Shown here: in pieces, positions 26,491 to 34,177 of the stretch | Position numbering within the stretch: the first letter of the stretch is position 1 | Layout of the letters: each line of letters opens with the position of its first letter | Assembly (NCBI GenBank): GCA_015488485.1 | Contig: WFNR01000043.1 | Location: 1-44,750, forward strand | Length of the DNA: 44,750 bases | Source: Cyclobacteriaceae bacterium | Lineage (GTDB): Bacteria > Bacteroidota > Bacteroidia > Cytophagales > Cyclobacteriaceae | Direction of reading: 5' to 3' | Made by a program: the position numbers and the translations under genes | Notes under the pieces: model-generated | Databases searched by the model: none | Seen by the model: the letters and a program-made list of their open reading frames with translations, nothing else | Told to the model about the DNA's origin: nothing

Positions 26491-27438
26491 ATGGCTGCAA
26501 CAGGCAAGGATATCGACCAGGCGGCTGCCATCCTGCAGATGGGTGGGCTGGTGGCCATTCCTACCGAAACCGTATATGGCCTGGCCGCCAATGCCTTTGA
26601 TGGCGAAGCGGTAGTAAAGATATTTGCCGCCAAGAACCGGCCGGCCTTCGACCCGTTGATTACCCACGTAGCCGATACTGACCAACTGGCACCTCTGGTG
26701 AGCCACATGCCGGCAGCAGCCCGGCAACTGATGCAGGCGTTCTGGCCCGGGCCGCTGACCCTGGTGCTGCCCAAAACCCACCTGATGAACGACCTGGTTA
26801 CCAGCGGCCTGCCCACAGCCGCTTTTCGCCAGCCACGCCACCCCCTGCTGCAGCAGTTGCTCAGTATTCTCGATTTCCCGCTGGTGGCACCCAGCGCCAA
26901 CCCGTTTGGCTACGTAAGCCCTACCACCCCACAGCATGTAGAAGCGCAATTGGGTGACAAAATAGACTACATCCTCGATGGCGGCCCCTGCCAGATCGGG
27001 GTGGAGTCAACCATTGTGGGTTTTGAAGGTGAGCAGCCGGTGGTGCTCAGGCTGGGCGGCCTGCCGGTAGAAGATATCGAACAAGTGGCAGGAGCCGTAA
27101 AGGTAAAACCGCACTCCACCTCTCGCCCGCAGGCACCCGGCATGCTGGAGAGCCACTATGCCCCGCAGGCGTGCCGCGTGGTGGTAGGAGACCTTGCGCA
27201 TTTAATTAAAAAATACCGGCAACATAAAATAGGCATCCTGTCATTTAGCCGGAAATATCCCGATTATCCTAATTTTGTGCTGTCGGAACGGGGCGACCTG
27301 AACGAGGCCGCCAGCCGGCTATTTAGTGCCCTGCGCTGGTTCGACCGGCAACAACTTGCCTACCTGTTGGCCGAACCGGTACCCGATACCGGCCTGGGGC
27401 GGGCCATTAACGACCGGCTGCGCAGAGCCGCCACTTAA
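26491..27438 (+). CDS. sua5: L-threonylcarbamoyladenylate synthase, Sua5 type
   Basis: Makes threonylcarbamoyl-AMP from Thr, bicarbonate and ATP, the first step of t6A37 modification in ANN-reading tRNAs. 315 residues: an N-terminal YrdC/TsaC domain ([64 protein letters not shown]) and the C-terminal Sua5 domain (from about residue 210, [11 protein letters not shown] onward). The extra domain makes it the longer Sua5 form rather than short TsaC. It sits between meaB and pgk with very short gaps. Confidence 0.95.
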   Translation: MAATGKDIDQAAAILQMGGLVAIPTETVYGLAANAFDGEAVVKIFAAKNRPAFDPLITHVADTDQLAPLVSHMPAAARQLMQAFWPGPLTLVLPKTHLMNDLVTSGLPTAAFRQPRHPLLQQLLSILDFPLVAPSANPFGYVSPTTPQHVEAQLGDKIDYILDGGPCQIGVESTIVGFEGEQPVVLRLGGLPVEDIEQVAGAVKVKPHSTSRPQAPGMLESHYAPQACRVVVGDLAHLIKKYRQHKIGILSFSRKYPDYPNFVLSERGDLNEAASRLFSALRWFDRQQLAYLLAEPVPDTGLGRAINDRLRRAAT

Positions 27439-27446
27439 CCATTTTT

Positions 27447-28637
27447 ATGATGAAAACTGTTGACAATATTGATTTTAAGGGCAAGAAAGCCCTGGTGCGG
27501 GTAGATTTCAACGTACCGCTGAACGAGCAATTTGAAGTAACCGACCTGACACGCATCAACGCGGCCGTGCCTACCATTAAGAAAATCCTCAACGATGGTG
27601 GTGCCGCCATTCTGATGTCGCACCTGGGGCGCCCCAAAAACGGCCCCGAGGAGAAATACTCCCTGAAGCATTTGCTGCCGGTACTATCGGAAAAGCTGGG
27701 CACCGAGGTGCAGTTTGCCAGCGATTGCATCGGCCCGGAAGCCGAAGAAAAGGCAGCCGCCCTGCAACCGGGTGACGTGCTGCTGCTGGAGAACCTGCGC
27801 TTTCATCCGCAGGAAAAGGCAGGTGATGAGGAATTTGCCCGTCAACTGGCCCGCCTGGGCGATATCTACATCAACGATGCCTTTGGCACGGCTCACCGGG
27901 CACATGCCTCCACGGCCGTCATAGCCCGGTTTTTCGAGGTGAAAGGAGCCGGTTACGTAATCGAGGCCGAGCTGAAGAATGCCGCCCGGGTACTTAACAA
28001 CCCCGAGCGCCCTTTTACCGCCATTATGGGTGGCGCCAAAATATCCGATAAAATCATGATTATCGAGAAGCTGCTCGACAAGGTGGATAACCTGATTATT
28101 GGCGGGGCTATGGCTTATACTTTTTTCAAAGCGCTGGGTGGCAAGGTGGGCGCCTCTATGGTAGAAGATGACAAGCTCGAGCTGGCACGCGAGCTTATTC
28201 AGAAGGCCAAGCAAAAAGGGGTTAGCCTGGAGCTGCCCATCGATTCGGTCATTGCCAATAAGTTCGCTGCCGATGCCCTGACGCAGATTTCGGACAACGT
28301 GAGTATCCCGGACGGCTGGATGGGCCTGGACATCGGCCCCGATGCCCGCGAGGTATTCAGGCGGATCATCAGCAAATCGGCCACCGTATTGTGGAACGGC
28401 CCCATGGGGGTATTTGAGATGGCGCCTTTTGCCGAAGGCACCCGGGCCATTGCCAAAGCGGTGCGCGATGCCACGGCCTTTGGCGGCTTTACCTTGGTAG
28501 GCGGTGGCGATTCGGCCGCGGCCGTCAACCAGATGGGCTATGGCGACAAGGTATCGTATGTATCAACCGGTGGCGGGGCGCTGCTCGAGTACATCGAGGG
28601 CAAAACCCTGCCCGGTATAGCCGCCCTGGAAGATTAA
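27447..28637 (+). CDS. pgk: Phosphoglycerate kinase
   Basis: Glycolytic enzyme transferring phosphate from 1,3-bisphosphoglycerate to ADP. 396 residues, normal length. Seen: [56 protein letters not shown], the C-terminal nucleotide site [12 protein letters not shown], and [17 protein letters not shown]. Two adjacent ATG codons (27447 and 27450) are both possible. Eight bases separate it from sua5 and seven from the following gene, consistent with one transcript. Confidence 0.98.
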   Translation: MMKTVDNIDFKGKKALVRVDFNVPLNEQFEVTDLTRINAAVPTIKKILNDGGAAILMSHLGRPKNGPEEKYSLKHLLPVLSEKLGTEVQFASDCIGPEAEEKAAALQPGDVLLLENLRFHPQEKAGDEEFARQLARLGDIYINDAFGTAHRAHASTAVIARFFEVKGAGYVIEAELKNAARVLNNPERPFTAIMGGAKISDKIMIIEKLLDKVDNLIIGGAMAYTFFKALGGKVGASMVEDDKLELARELIQKAKQKGVSLELPIDSVIANKFAADALTQISDNVSIPDGWMGLDIGPDAREVFRRIISKSATVLWNGPMGVFEMAPFAEGTRAIAKAVRDATAFGGFTLVGGGDSAAAVNQMGYGDKVSYVSTGGGALLEYIEGKTLPGIAALED

Positions 28638-28644
28638 CCCCTGC

Positions 28645-29109
28645 ATGGTGAAACGCCTGGCCTGGTTGAGTATGATGCTAATGACCGCAGCCGCAATGCC
28701 TGCGGACAAGCAGCGTATCATCTCTTACCGCGGGCACGACTACCTGACCACCTGGCAGGTGCCCGCAGCATTTATCGGCCGCTATCAGGGGCGCAAAGGC
28801 GGCTACCTGGTGTTGCGTGCCGATGGCATGGGCGAATACAAATACGACCTCTTTGGGCTGGCCCCAGCCGACTGCCCGCGTCAGCCCATTACCTTAATAT
28901 GGGGTTTCCTGCTCGATGCGCAGGGTGAGCTCGTCAGGCGTCAGCGCGACTACGGCTATTCCTATCCGCTGCTGCTGCAGAGCACCGGGCGCACCGCCTT
29001 TCAGGGGTGCCGCCAGCAGGTAATGATGGACTACCTGCTCGATAAGGGTGAACACCTGCACATTGCCTCCTCTGACGACTGGCAGAAAGCCAAAACACAG
29101 CAAGAATAA
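28645..29109 (+). CDS. Small secreted protein of unknown function
   Basis: 154 residues. A signal peptide (about 1-20, VKRLAWLSMMLMTAAAMPA) precedes a compact mature domain rich in Tyr, Gly and Arg (FIGRYQGRKGGYLVLRADGMGEYKYDLFG), with two Cys (in ADCPRQP and GCRQQ) that could form a disulfide. I do not recognise a named family. It lies seven bases after pgk and 14 before the amidohydrolase gene, so it is probably co-transcribed, and its codon use matches the neighbours. Confidence 0.8.
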   Translation: MVKRLAWLSMMLMTAAAMPADKQRIISYRGHDYLTTWQVPAAFIGRYQGRKGGYLVLRADGMGEYKYDLFGLAPADCPRQPITLIWGFLLDAQGELVRRQRDYGYSYPLLLQSTGRTAFQGCRQQVMMDYLLDKGEHLHIASSDDWQKAKTQQE

Positions 29110-29123
29110 GCACAGTAAATCCT

Positions 29124-30398
29124 ATGATGATGAAAGCCATACTTACAGCTCTCCTTGCCTGCCTGCTAAGCGCCCCGGTATGGAGCCAGAGCGGCTATGT
29201 ATTACATCCCGACCGGGTATTTGACGGCCACCAGCTACACAACCGCTGGGTGGTAGCCGTACAGGATGAGAAGATTCTCTATGCCGGCCCGGCCCGCGAT
29301 CTGCCGGCTGCTGCAGCCACTTTCGATACGCTGGAGCTACCCGGCACCACCCTCCTGCCGGGCCTGATAGAGGGCCACGGCCATATCCTGCTGCACCCGT
29401 ATAATGAGACCTCGTGGAACGACCAGGTGCTCAAGGAGCCCGAAGCATACCGCGTGGTGCGGGCCACCGTACACGCCCGGAAAACGCTGGCGGCCGGCTT
29501 CACCACCTTTCGCGACCTGGGTACCGAAGGGGCCGGCTATGCCGACTACGGCATAAAAAAGGCCATTGAAGAGGGCATCATCCCCGGCCCGCGTATGCTG
29601 ACCTCCAGCCGCGCCATCGTAGCTACCGGCAGCTATGGGCCCAAGGGGTTTTCGCCCGATTTCGACCTGCCCCTGCTGGGCGCACAGCCGGCTGACGGGC
29701 CCGATCTGGCGCGTGTGGTGCGCCAGCAGATAAGCAAAGGGGCCGATTTTATAAAGGTGTATGCCGACTACCGCTGGGGGCCACAGGGCGAGGCGCGGCC
29801 TACCTTTACGGTAGATGAGCTTAAGCTGATAGTAGCCGTAGCCAAGAGCAGCGGCCGCGATGTGGTGGCGCATGCCGCTATAGCCGAAGGTATGCGCAGA
29901 GCTATCGCAGCGGGGGTGGCTATGATTGAGCATGGCGATGGCGGCACGGCAGAGATCTTTGCGCAGATGAAAGCTAAAAACATAGCCCTATGCCCTACCC
30001 TGGCGGCCGGCTATGCCATTGCGCAATACCGCGGCTGGCAGCCCGGTCGCGAGCCGGAATCGGAGCGTATCACCAGGAAAAAAGAGATGTTCAAGACCGC
30101 CCTGGCCAGCGGGGTAACCCTGGCTGCCGGTGGCGATGTGGGGGTGTTCAAACACGGCAACAACGTGCTCGAACTGGAACTGATGGCCGACTACGGCATG
30201 CAGCCGCTGGAAGTGCTGCGGGCGGCCACCAGCGTGAATGCCCGGTTGTTTCACCTCGACCACAAGCTGGGCAGCATAGCCCCCGGCCTGCTGGCCGACC
30301 TGGTAGTGGTACGGGGCAACCCGGCTGAGGATATCAGCCGCCTGCGCCAGGTGGTGCTGGTGATGAAAGGCGGCAAGGTGGTGGTGGATAAGCGCTGA
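29124..30398 (+). CDS. Secreted metal-dependent amidohydrolase
   Basis: 424 residues. Signal peptide (about 1-22, ending VWSQ), the beta-sandwich start of cyclic amidohydrolases (VFDGHQLHNRWVVAVQDEKILYAG), then the TIM barrel with metal ligands HxH in GLIEGHGHILLH, Lys in DFIKVYADYRWG, His in VVAHAAIAEG and IEHGDG, and Asp in LAAGGDVGVF. The C-terminus returns to the sandwich (GSIAPGLLADLVVVRGNP). Closest in style to imidazolonepropionase/prolidase-like secreted hydrolases; substrate unknown, possibly a dipeptide or imide. The start is a run of three ATG codons at 29124. Last gene of the meaB-to-here run. Confidence 0.9.
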   Translation: MMMKAILTALLACLLSAPVWSQSGYVLHPDRVFDGHQLHNRWVVAVQDEKILYAGPARDLPAAAATFDTLELPGTTLLPGLIEGHGHILLHPYNETSWNDQVLKEPEAYRVVRATVHARKTLAAGFTTFRDLGTEGAGYADYGIKKAIEEGIIPGPRMLTSSRAIVATGSYGPKGFSPDFDLPLLGAQPADGPDLARVVRQQISKGADFIKVYADYRWGPQGEARPTFTVDELKLIVAVAKSSGRDVVAHAAIAEGMRRAIAAGVAMIEHGDGGTAEIFAQMKAKNIALCPTLAAGYAIAQYRGWQPGREPESERITRKKEMFKTALASGVTLAAGGDVGVFKHGNNVLELELMADYGMQPLEVLRAATSVNARLFHLDHKLGSIAPGLLADLVVVRGNPAEDISRLRQVVLVMKGGKVVVDKR

Positions 30399-30430
30399 TC
30401 ATAGCTGATTGGCTGCATTTTGGAGATATT

Positions 30431-30458
30431 CCTCAGTGTCCCTGCGGAGACACTGAGG
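30431..30458. repeat. Hairpin H1 (copy A)
   Basis: CCTCAGTGTC, loop CCTGCGGA, GACACTGAGG: perfect 10-bp stem with an 8-base loop. Confidence 0.85.
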
Positions 30459-30589
30459 GGGAAAAGTAGGTCTCACACGCTGTGGCTATGCGCTGACTAG
30501 CGGCCTTTTGGAGATATTGAAAGCGGCCCTGCAGAGAGGGTGACAGAAAGGCAAGGAAAAGAAGACTCTATGTTGATAATAATGGAGAT

Positions 30590-30622
30590 AAAAAAAGCCG
30601 GCTTGCAACAAACCGGCTTTTT
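30590..30622 (-). terminator. Intrinsic terminator, duplicated copy
   Basis: Minus strand: AAAAAGCCGG pairs with CCGGCTTTTT, loop of 11 bases, ending in seven T. It follows the tsf remnant and is the duplicate of the terminator at 31148. Confidence 0.8.
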
Positions 30623-30645
30623 CAGGTAGATTAGAAAAAGGGAAA

Positions 30646-30783
30646 TTATCCTCCGATAGCAATACGCTTAAAGTCGGTTACCGTCAGGCCGGGCTGCATG
30701 CTGTTCAGGTATTGTTCTACCGTCATGCTGTTGTCCTTGACAAACTTCTGGGCCAACAGCGTGTTTTCCTGGAAGAACTTATT
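30646..30783 (-). pseudogene. Truncated tsf remnant (last 46 codons)
   Basis: Encodes NKFFQENTLLAQKFVKDN through to TDFKRIAIGG and a TAA stop, the same as the intact EF-Ts C-terminus except for one Val-to-Met change. The open frame continues to 30870 into unrelated spacer sequence with many basic and polar residues. The fragment lacks every catalytic part of EF-Ts, so no function is expected. Confidence 0.9.
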
Positions 30784-30789
30784 GCTCCT

Positions 30790-30815
30790 ATCAGCGTCTC
30801 TGTAAGGACGCTGAT
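30790..30815. repeat. Hairpin H3
   Basis: ATCAGCGTC, loop TCTGTAAG, GACGCTGAT: perfect 9-bp stem, 8-base loop, starting seven bases after the tsf match in repeat copy A ends. Confidence 0.8.
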
Positions 30816-30935
30816 TGTGGGTATGACCTGCTGCCATTCGTTTGGTGGTTTTAGTAGCGCTTGTGAGCATGGCTGGAGCTTTGCGTTAACGATGTTAGAG
30901 AATATTTACGGGGATTGCAAGCTTTTGCGGAGAAT

Positions 30936-30963
30936 CATCAACGTCCCTGCGGAGACGTTGATG
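30936..30963. repeat. Hairpin H2
   Basis: CATCAACGTC, loop CCTGCGGA, GACGTTGATG: perfect 10-bp stem with the same loop as H1 but a different stem. Ends 16 bases before repeat copy B begins. Confidence 0.85.
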
Positions 30964-30988
30964 GAGAAGGCGGCCTGGCGGAGATATT

Positions 30989-31016
30989 CCTCAGTGTCCC
31001 TGCGGAGACACTGAGG
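30989..31016. repeat. Hairpin H1 (copy B)
   Basis: Identical to the hairpin at 30431-30458, carried in the second copy of the direct repeat. Confidence 0.85.
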
Positions 31017-31147
31017 GGGAAAAGTAGGTCTCACACGCTGCGGCTATGCGCTGACTAGCGGCCTTTTGGAGATATTGAAAGCGGCCCTGCAGAGAGGGTG
31101 ACAGAAAGGCAAGGAAAAGAAGACTCTATGTTGATACTAATGGAGAT

Positions 31148-31180
31148 AAAAAAAGCCGGCTTGTAACAAACCGGCTTTTT
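31148..31180 (-). terminator. Intrinsic terminator of the rplM-rpsI-rpsB-tsf operon
   Basis: Same structure as the copy at 30590 with one loop change. It starts 23 bases after the tsf TAA and ends in seven T on the minus strand. Confidence 0.85.
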
Positions 31181-31203
31181 CAGGTAGATTAGAAAAAAGG
31201 AAA

Positions 31204-32040
31204 TTATCCTCCGATAGCAATACGCTTAAAGTCGGTTACCGTCAGGCCGGGCTGTACGCTGTTCAGGTATTGTTCTACCGTCATGCTGTTGTCCTTGACA
31301 AACTTCTGGGCCAGCAGCGTGTTTTCCTGGAAGAACTTATTCAGCTTGCCCTGAGCAATTTTATCCACAATATTCTCCGGCTTGCCCTCGGCCAGGGCCT
31401 GCTCACGGCCAATGGCCAGTTCGTGATCGATGGTAGCCTGATCTACCTTGTCTTTGCTTACGGCTACCGGACGCATGGCAGCAATCTGCATGGCCACATC
31501 CTTGCCGGCTGCCAGTACATCGGCACCACCGGTATTGGCCAGGGCTACCAGCACACCCAGCTTATTGCCGGCATGCACATAGGCCACCACTGCCTCGCCA
31601 CTCATACGCTCGTAGTGGCTTACTTCAATCTTCTCACCTATCTTACCGATCAGCTCGGTCAGCTTTTCAGCCACCGTCAGTTTATCATCAAAAGGCAAGG
31701 CCAGCAGCGCCTCCACGTCAGCCGGCTTATTGTCAAAGGCAATATCCAGAATGCGGTTGGCCGTTTGTATAAACTCATCGTTTTTGGCCACAAAATCCGT
31801 TTCACAGGCCAGGCCAATCAGCACGCTCTCGGTGTTGTCGCTGTTGCTTTTTACTACGATCACCCCTTCGCGGGCATCGCGGTCGGCCCGGGCGGCCGAT
31901 ACCTTTTGGCCTTTGGTGCGGAGTATATCAATAGCCTTGTCAAAATCACCATCGGCTTCTACCAGCGCCTTTTTGCAATCCATCATGCCGGCACCGGTCA
32001 TTTTGCGCAATTCGTTTACTTCTTTAGCTGTGATAGCCAT
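31204..32040 (-). CDS. tsf: Elongation factor Ts
   Basis: Guanine-nucleotide exchange factor for EF-Tu. 278 residues from the ATG at 32040: the UBA-like N-terminal domain (ITAKEVNELRKMTGAGMMDCKKALVEADGDFDKAIDILR), the exchange signature TDFVAKND, and the C-terminal dimerisation region. The frame is open 25 codons further upstream, but that leader is not conserved. Its last 46 codons are duplicated at 30646-30783. It lies 102 bases after rpsB in the usual rpsB-tsf pair and ends at a strong terminator. Confidence 0.97.
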   Translation of the reverse strand: MAITAKEVNELRKMTGAGMMDCKKALVEADGDFDKAIDILRTKGQKVSAARADRDAREGVIVVKSNSDNTESVLIGLACETDFVAKNDEFIQTANRILDIAFDNKPADVEALLALPFDDKLTVAEKLTELIGKIGEKIEVSHYERMSGEAVVAYVHAGNKLGVLVALANTGGADVLAAGKDVAMQIAAMRPVAVSKDKVDQATIDHELAIGREQALAEGKPENIVDKIAQGKLNKFFQENTLLAQKFVKDNSMTVEQYLNSVQPGLTVTDFKRIAIGG

Positions 32041-32082
32041 AATTTTCGTCATTAAAAGGGTTAAAAAACTTATCTTATACAA

Positions 32083-32118
32083 AAATTGAACACCAGCCTT
32101 TACACCGATGTTCAATTT
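32083..32118 (-). promoter_or_regulatory. Inverted repeat in the rpsB-tsf spacer
   Basis: AAATTGAACA (32083-32092) and TGTTCAATTT (32109-32118) form a perfect 10-bp stem with a 16-base loop between rpsB and tsf. No T-run follows directly, so it looks like an mRNA processing or attenuation element rather than a full terminator. Confidence 0.45.
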
Positions 32119-32142
32119 ATACAGGTTACAAAATTTATCGGC

Positions 32143-32919
32143 TTAGGCCTTTTCCGTTACCTCTTCGGCTTGCTCATCGGCCTTACGCTTGGCAGCTTCC
32201 TCCTCCTTACGTTTGGCTGCTTCCTTGTCCTTTTTGCGCTCCATCAGCCCTTCCTCAATTACGCGGCCTATCTCTTTGGTGATAATGGCAATCGATTTGA
32301 AGGCATCATCGTTGGCCGGTATGGGGTAGTCGATGGCTGTCGGGTCGGAGTTGGTATCTACCATAGCAAATACCGGGATATTGAGCTTCTGCGCTTCTTT
32401 GATGGCAATATGCTCGCGCTTTACATCCACCACATAGAGGGCGGCCGGCAGCCTGGTAAGGTCGGCAATACCGCCCAGCACGCGCTCCAGCTTCTGGCGC
32501 TCACGCTGAATCATCAGCTTTTCACGCTTGGCCAGGTTGGCATAGGTCTCTTCCTTCATCATTTTGTCGATGGAGGACATCTTCTTGAGTGACTTGCGGA
32601 TGGTGGCAAAGTTGGTAAGCATACCACCCAGCCAGCGCTCGGTAACATACGGCATATTGAGGCGCTTGGCCTCCTCTTCGATAATGGCCTTGGCCTGCTT
32701 CTTGGTGGCCACAAACATTACCTTACGACCTGAGCGCACAATGTTTTTAAGTGCGGCCGAAGCCCGATCGAGGCACTCAAGCGTTTTATTGAGGTCGATA
32801 ATATGGATCCCGTTCTTCTCCATGAAGATATACGGAGCCATGCGGGGGTCCCATTTTCTGGTCAGGTGCCCGAAATGAACACCGGCATCCAAAAGATCTT
32901 TATGTGTTAAATTTCCCAT
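32143..32919 (-). CDS. rpsB: 30S ribosomal protein S2
   Basis: Small-subunit protein that joins late and binds S1 in many bacteria. 258 residues. Seen: LLDAGVHFGHLTRKWDPRMAPYIF, IHIIDLNKT, FVATKKQAK, RWLGGMLTNFATIRKSL, and VDTNSDPTAIDYPIPANDDAFKSI. The last ~35 residues are a Lys/Glu/Ala-rich helical tail (ERKKDKEAAKRKEEEAAKRKADEQ), an extension common in this phylum. It follows rpsI after 82 bases; that gap holds a short GC-rich hairpin (GGCTGC/GCAGCC near 32962) that could be a leader element. Confidence 0.98.
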   Translation of the reverse strand: MGNLTHKDLLDAGVHFGHLTRKWDPRMAPYIFMEKNGIHIIDLNKTLECLDRASAALKNIVRSGRKVMFVATKKQAKAIIEEEAKRLNMPYVTERWLGGMLTNFATIRKSLKKMSSIDKMMKEETYANLAKREKLMIQRERQKLERVLGGIADLTRLPAALYVVDVKREHIAIKEAQKLNIPVFAMVDTNSDPTAIDYPIPANDDAFKSIAIITKEIGRVIEEGLMERKKDKEAAKRKEEEAAKRKADEQAEEVTEKA

Positions 32920-33001
32920 TTACTCTTGTTGTTGTGCCGGCAGCAACCAACCCTGAGGCAGGCTGCGGGCAGCCTTCTGTGCCGCCAGCGGTTTTAATTG
33001 A

Positions 33002-33388
33002 TTAACGTTTACTGAACTGGAACCTTCTGCGGGCCTTTCTTCGGCCGTACTTCTTGCGTTCCACCATGCGCGAATCACGCGTCAGGAAGCCCTCCTTCTT
33101 CAGGGGCGGGCGATATTCCGGGTCTACCTCGCATAGAGCACGGGCAATAGCCAGCCTGATGGCTTCGGCCTGACCTTTGAAACCGCCACCGTCCACATTC
33201 ACTTTAATATCAAATTTGCCATCGGCATCCACTACATTAAGGGGCTGCTTGATGACAATCTGCATCACATCCATCGGGAAATACTCGGCCATATCCTTGT
33301 TGTTGACCTTGATTTCGCCCTTGCCGGGCTGCATGTATATACGCGCCACGGAGGTCTTCCTGCGACCAATTGTATTTATTACTTCCAT
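33002..33388 (-). CDS. rpsI: 30S ribosomal protein S9
   Basis: Small-subunit protein whose C-terminal tail reaches the P-site tRNA. 128 residues from the ATG at 33388 (a TTG one codon upstream is unlikely). Seen: GRRKTSVARIYMQPGKGEIKVN, VDGGGFKGQAEAIRLAIARAL, LTRDSRMVERKKYGRRKARRRFQFSKR, ending in the invariant SKR. Four bases after rplM, the usual L13-S9 pair. Confidence 0.98.
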   Translation of the reverse strand: MEVINTIGRRKTSVARIYMQPGKGEIKVNNKDMAEYFPMDVMQIVIKQPLNVVDADGKFDIKVNVDGGGFKGQAEAIRLAIARALCEVDPEYRPPLKKEGFLTRDSRMVERKKYGRRKARRRFQFSKR

Positions 33389-33392
33389 CAAT

Positions 33393-33836
33393 TTATATCT
33401 TTACTTCAGTGGGTTTCTGCGCCTGGTGGGGATGTTCGGCCCCGGCATAAACATAGAGGTTGCGGAACAACTGCCGGCCCAACCTGTTTTTGGGTAACAT
33501 GCCTTTCACCGCCCTTTCTACCAATCGCTCAGGTGCCTTTTCCATCACCTGCCTGGGCGTTTCAAAACGCTGACCACCGGGATAACCGGTATGACGTACG
33601 TAAACCTTGTCAGTCCATTTCTTACCGGTAAGCTTAACCTTAGCGGCATTAATGACAATTACATTATCTCCGCAATCGACATGCGGAGTGTAACCAGGTT
33701 TTTGTTTTCCTCTCAGGAGCTTTGCCACCTCCGATGACAACCTCCCCAAAACCTTCGCCTCGGCATCAACAATCACCCAGCGCTTGTCCACGGTGTTTTT
33801 GTTGAGCGAAACGGTCTTATAACTCTCTGTGTTCAC
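33393..33836 (-). CDS. rplM: 50S ribosomal protein L13
   Basis: Early-assembly large-subunit protein. 147 residues. Seen: [49 protein letters not shown], and [24 protein letters not shown]. The start is a GTG directly preceded by an in-frame TAA at 33837-33839, so no longer protein is possible. First gene of the rplM-rpsI-rpsB-tsf operon, with a consensus promoter about 45 bases upstream. Confidence 0.98.
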   Translation of the reverse strand: MNTESYKTVSLNKNTVDKRWVIVDAEAKVLGRLSSEVAKLLRGKQKPGYTPHVDCGDNVIVINAAKVKLTGKKWTDKVYVRHTGYPGGQRFETPRQVMEKAPERLVERAVKGMLPKNRLGRQLFRNLYVYAGAEHPHQAQKPTEVKI

Positions 33837-33881
33837 TTATGTATGATTTGTTAAAATAAATACCCCCGCAAAAACGGGACA

Positions 33882-33912
33882 CAAAAATAGAATTATTAAA
33901 ATTGAAAACCAA
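33882..33912 (-). promoter_or_regulatory. Promoter of the rplM operon
   Basis: Minus strand: TTG (33910-33912), 20 bases, TATTTTTG (33882-33889), full consensus. The transcript leader would be about 40 bases and contains a CCCG/CGGG hairpin (33863-33877). Confidence 0.7.
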
Positions 33913-33965
33913 TATGTTGACCAAATTCGTCTTGTTTTTGTTTGATTAATCCGCTATCTGTTTGT

Positions 33966-33988
33966 GGCAGCTTTTAGCTGTCTTTTTT
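33966..33988 (+). terminator. Terminator-like hairpin with no assigned gene
   Basis: GGCAGCT, loop TTT, AGCTGTC, then six T on the plus strand. No plus-strand gene lies upstream within the gap, so it may end a small RNA or stop antisense transcription, or be chance. Confidence 0.35.
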
Positions 33989-34177
33989 AAAGAAAATTCA
34001 AGTTCAGAAAAACCGTAGAGGTCTCTAATACCCATATTGATAGCATCTTGCTGATTTTTAGCATGTTTAGCGGTTACTTATAGCTCAACCCGGGCATCAA
34101 ATATTCGTGTTATGGATTGGCTTTTAAAATAACTTATGTATAATTGAAACGGGTTGATATAATATAGGACTATTTGT

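Larger units (their letters stand above)
30422..30783 (+). repeat. Direct repeat copy A (tsf 3' end plus downstream region)
   Basis: Aligns base for base with 30980-31341 at a constant offset of 558, with no net gap and about seven mismatches over 362 bases (near 98% identity). It contains hairpin H1, a terminator and the last 46 codons of tsf in antisense orientation. Confidence 0.95.
30399..31203. other. Gene-free repeat region between amidohydrolase and tsf
   Basis: 805 bases without an intact gene. It holds two copies of a 362-bp direct repeat (detailed separately), a 196-bp spacer unique to this interval (30784-30979), several same-loop hairpins, two terminators and a remnant of tsf. 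The word GGAGATATT recurs at 30422, 30510, 30980 and 31068. Short open frames here follow the repeats and show no independent coding evidence. Confidence 0.8.
30980..31341 (+). repeat. Direct repeat copy B (overlaps the functional tsf end)
   Basis: Partner of 30422-30783. Copy B runs on without break into the intact tsf gene, so it is the likely original; copy A breaks off at 30783, where the tsf match stops. Confidence 0.95.
33837..34177. other. 341-base divergent intergenic region
   Basis: Between rplM (minus) and a T9SS gene (plus). It holds the rplM promoter, a small CCCG/CGGG hairpin in the rplM leader (33863-33877), and a plus-strand hairpin with T-run at 33966. From about 34000 to 34177 I see AT-rich sequence with no gene and no clear promoter for the plus-strand gene. 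Confidence 0.7.

Noticed and set aside
30712..31014. 100-codon plus-strand frame in the duplicated region
   Set aside because: It crosses a tsf remnant, a spacer and hairpins and has no family features; treated as chance.
30422..31341. Assembly artefact as the explanation of the direct repeat
   Set aside because: The copies differ at about seven sites and flank a unique 196-bp spacer, which a false duplication would not produce.
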